Shown: piece after piece, positions 21,170-21,262 of the stretch
Layout: every line of letters begins with the position of its first letter
Position numbering within the stretch: position 1 is the stretch's first letter
Assembly: GCA_900764045.1 (NCBI GenBank)
Contig: CAAFMN010000061.1
Span: 1 to 21,262 of the forward strand
DNA length: 21,262 nucleotides
Direction of reading: 5' to 3'
Origin: Clostridia bacterium
GTDB taxonomy: Bacteria > Bacillota > Clostridia > Lachnospirales > Bianqueaceae
Program-made: the position numbers and the translations under genes
Notes under the pieces: generated by a model
Seen by the model: the letters and a program-made list of their open reading frames with translations, nothing else
What the model was told of the DNA's origin: nothing
Databases searched by the model: none

Positions 21170-21262
21170 ATGAAATACAGTTATGAGTACAAGCGGATGT
21201 GCGTTGAGTTATATCGACAAGGGAAATGGCCAGAAACGCCGGAGGGGGCGGCAGAGCGGACG
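21170..21262 (+). CDS. IS3-family transposase OrfA, N-terminal fragment
   Basis: The first 31 codons of an OrfA-type transposase (helix-turn-helix protein), starting MKYSYEYKRMCVELYRQGKW and cut by the window end. The N-terminal pattern is typical of Clostridial IS3 OrfA proteins, which recognise the element ends. No strong ribosome binding site is visible (the start follows TTGCTAT), which fits the low expression usual for transposases. Integrity of the rest of the gene cannot be judged. Confidence 0.75.
   Translation, partial: MKYSYEYKRMCVELYRQGKWPETPEGAAERT

Larger units (their letters stand above)
21120..21262 (+). mobile_element. IS3-family insertion sequence, left end (runs off the window)
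   Basis: The left end of an IS3-family (IS150-like) element. The terminal sequence starts near 21120-21122 with TGTGATATGTACCCCCAA, close to the TG...TACCCCC-like ends of such elements, and is followed by the first transposase frame. The right end and target duplication are outside the window, so the exact boundary is unconfirmed. Confidence 0.7.

Overview
The window looks like chromosome of an anaerobic Firmicute of class Clostridia, most likely a Lachnospiraceae-type gut bacterium. This rests on protein style (rubrerythrin, FprA-type flavodiiron protein, ferredoxin-fused [FeFe]-hydrogenase, CmpB-like membrane proteins, a DUF3048 lipoprotein), on AGGAGG-type ribosome binding sites, and on several TTGACA-17-TATAAT-like promoters. 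The assignment is inference from protein families; no rRNA is present.

Left part (1-3865, minus strand). One operon is read from a strong promoter at 3837-3865 that overlaps a perfect 13-bp inverted repeat, probably a repressor operator. Gene order is: a 41-aa single-span membrane peptide, an LCM-type SAM methyltransferase, an MBL-fold hydrolase, an internally deleted esterase remnant, a small membrane protein, an alpha/beta hydrolase, and a UbiE-like methyltransferase that seems to lose its C-terminus at the window edge. Genes overlap or abut by a few bases. Function is unknown; a small-molecule modification or detoxification role is a guess. Two of the seven genes look damaged.

Middle-left (3882-7609, minus strand). 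A second tight operon encodes a 98-aa unknown protein, a nucleoside-hydrolase-like protein, a DUF3048 (YerB-type) lipoprotein and a MATE efflux pump. Next come trmB and two tRNA genes (Lys-TTT and Phe-GAA) with their own promoter and a terminator placed just before trmB.

Centre (8566-15935). A CPBP membrane protease and a CPA2-type cation/proton antiporter are divergent across a perfect 24-bp palindrome that carries a TTGACA hexamer on each strand. They are followed by single-gene units with clear promoters and/or terminators: trxA, a Dabb-domain protein, an Asp-box sialidase-like protein (minus strand), a CmpB-like membrane protein, rubrerythrin and a histidine phosphatase.

Right part (15919-21262). 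A serine hydrolase (beta-lactamase/esterase fold) and a second CmpB-like protein form a minus-strand pair. Divergent from them is a two-gene plus-strand operon: a flavodiiron protein followed 9 bases later by a ferredoxin-fused [FeFe]-hydrogenase with an unusual TSCCCPMW L1 motif. With rubrerythrin and thioredoxin nearby this gives the region an O2/peroxide/NO-defence and redox-balancing flavour. The window ends inside an IS3-family insertion sequence whose left end begins about 30 bases after the hydrogenase stop codon.

No CRISPR array, phage module or obvious new defence system was found. The most interesting points are the two palindromic control regions, the flavodiiron-hydrogenase pair and the decaying methyltransferase/hydrolase operon. 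There is no gene-free stretch longer than about 300 bases.
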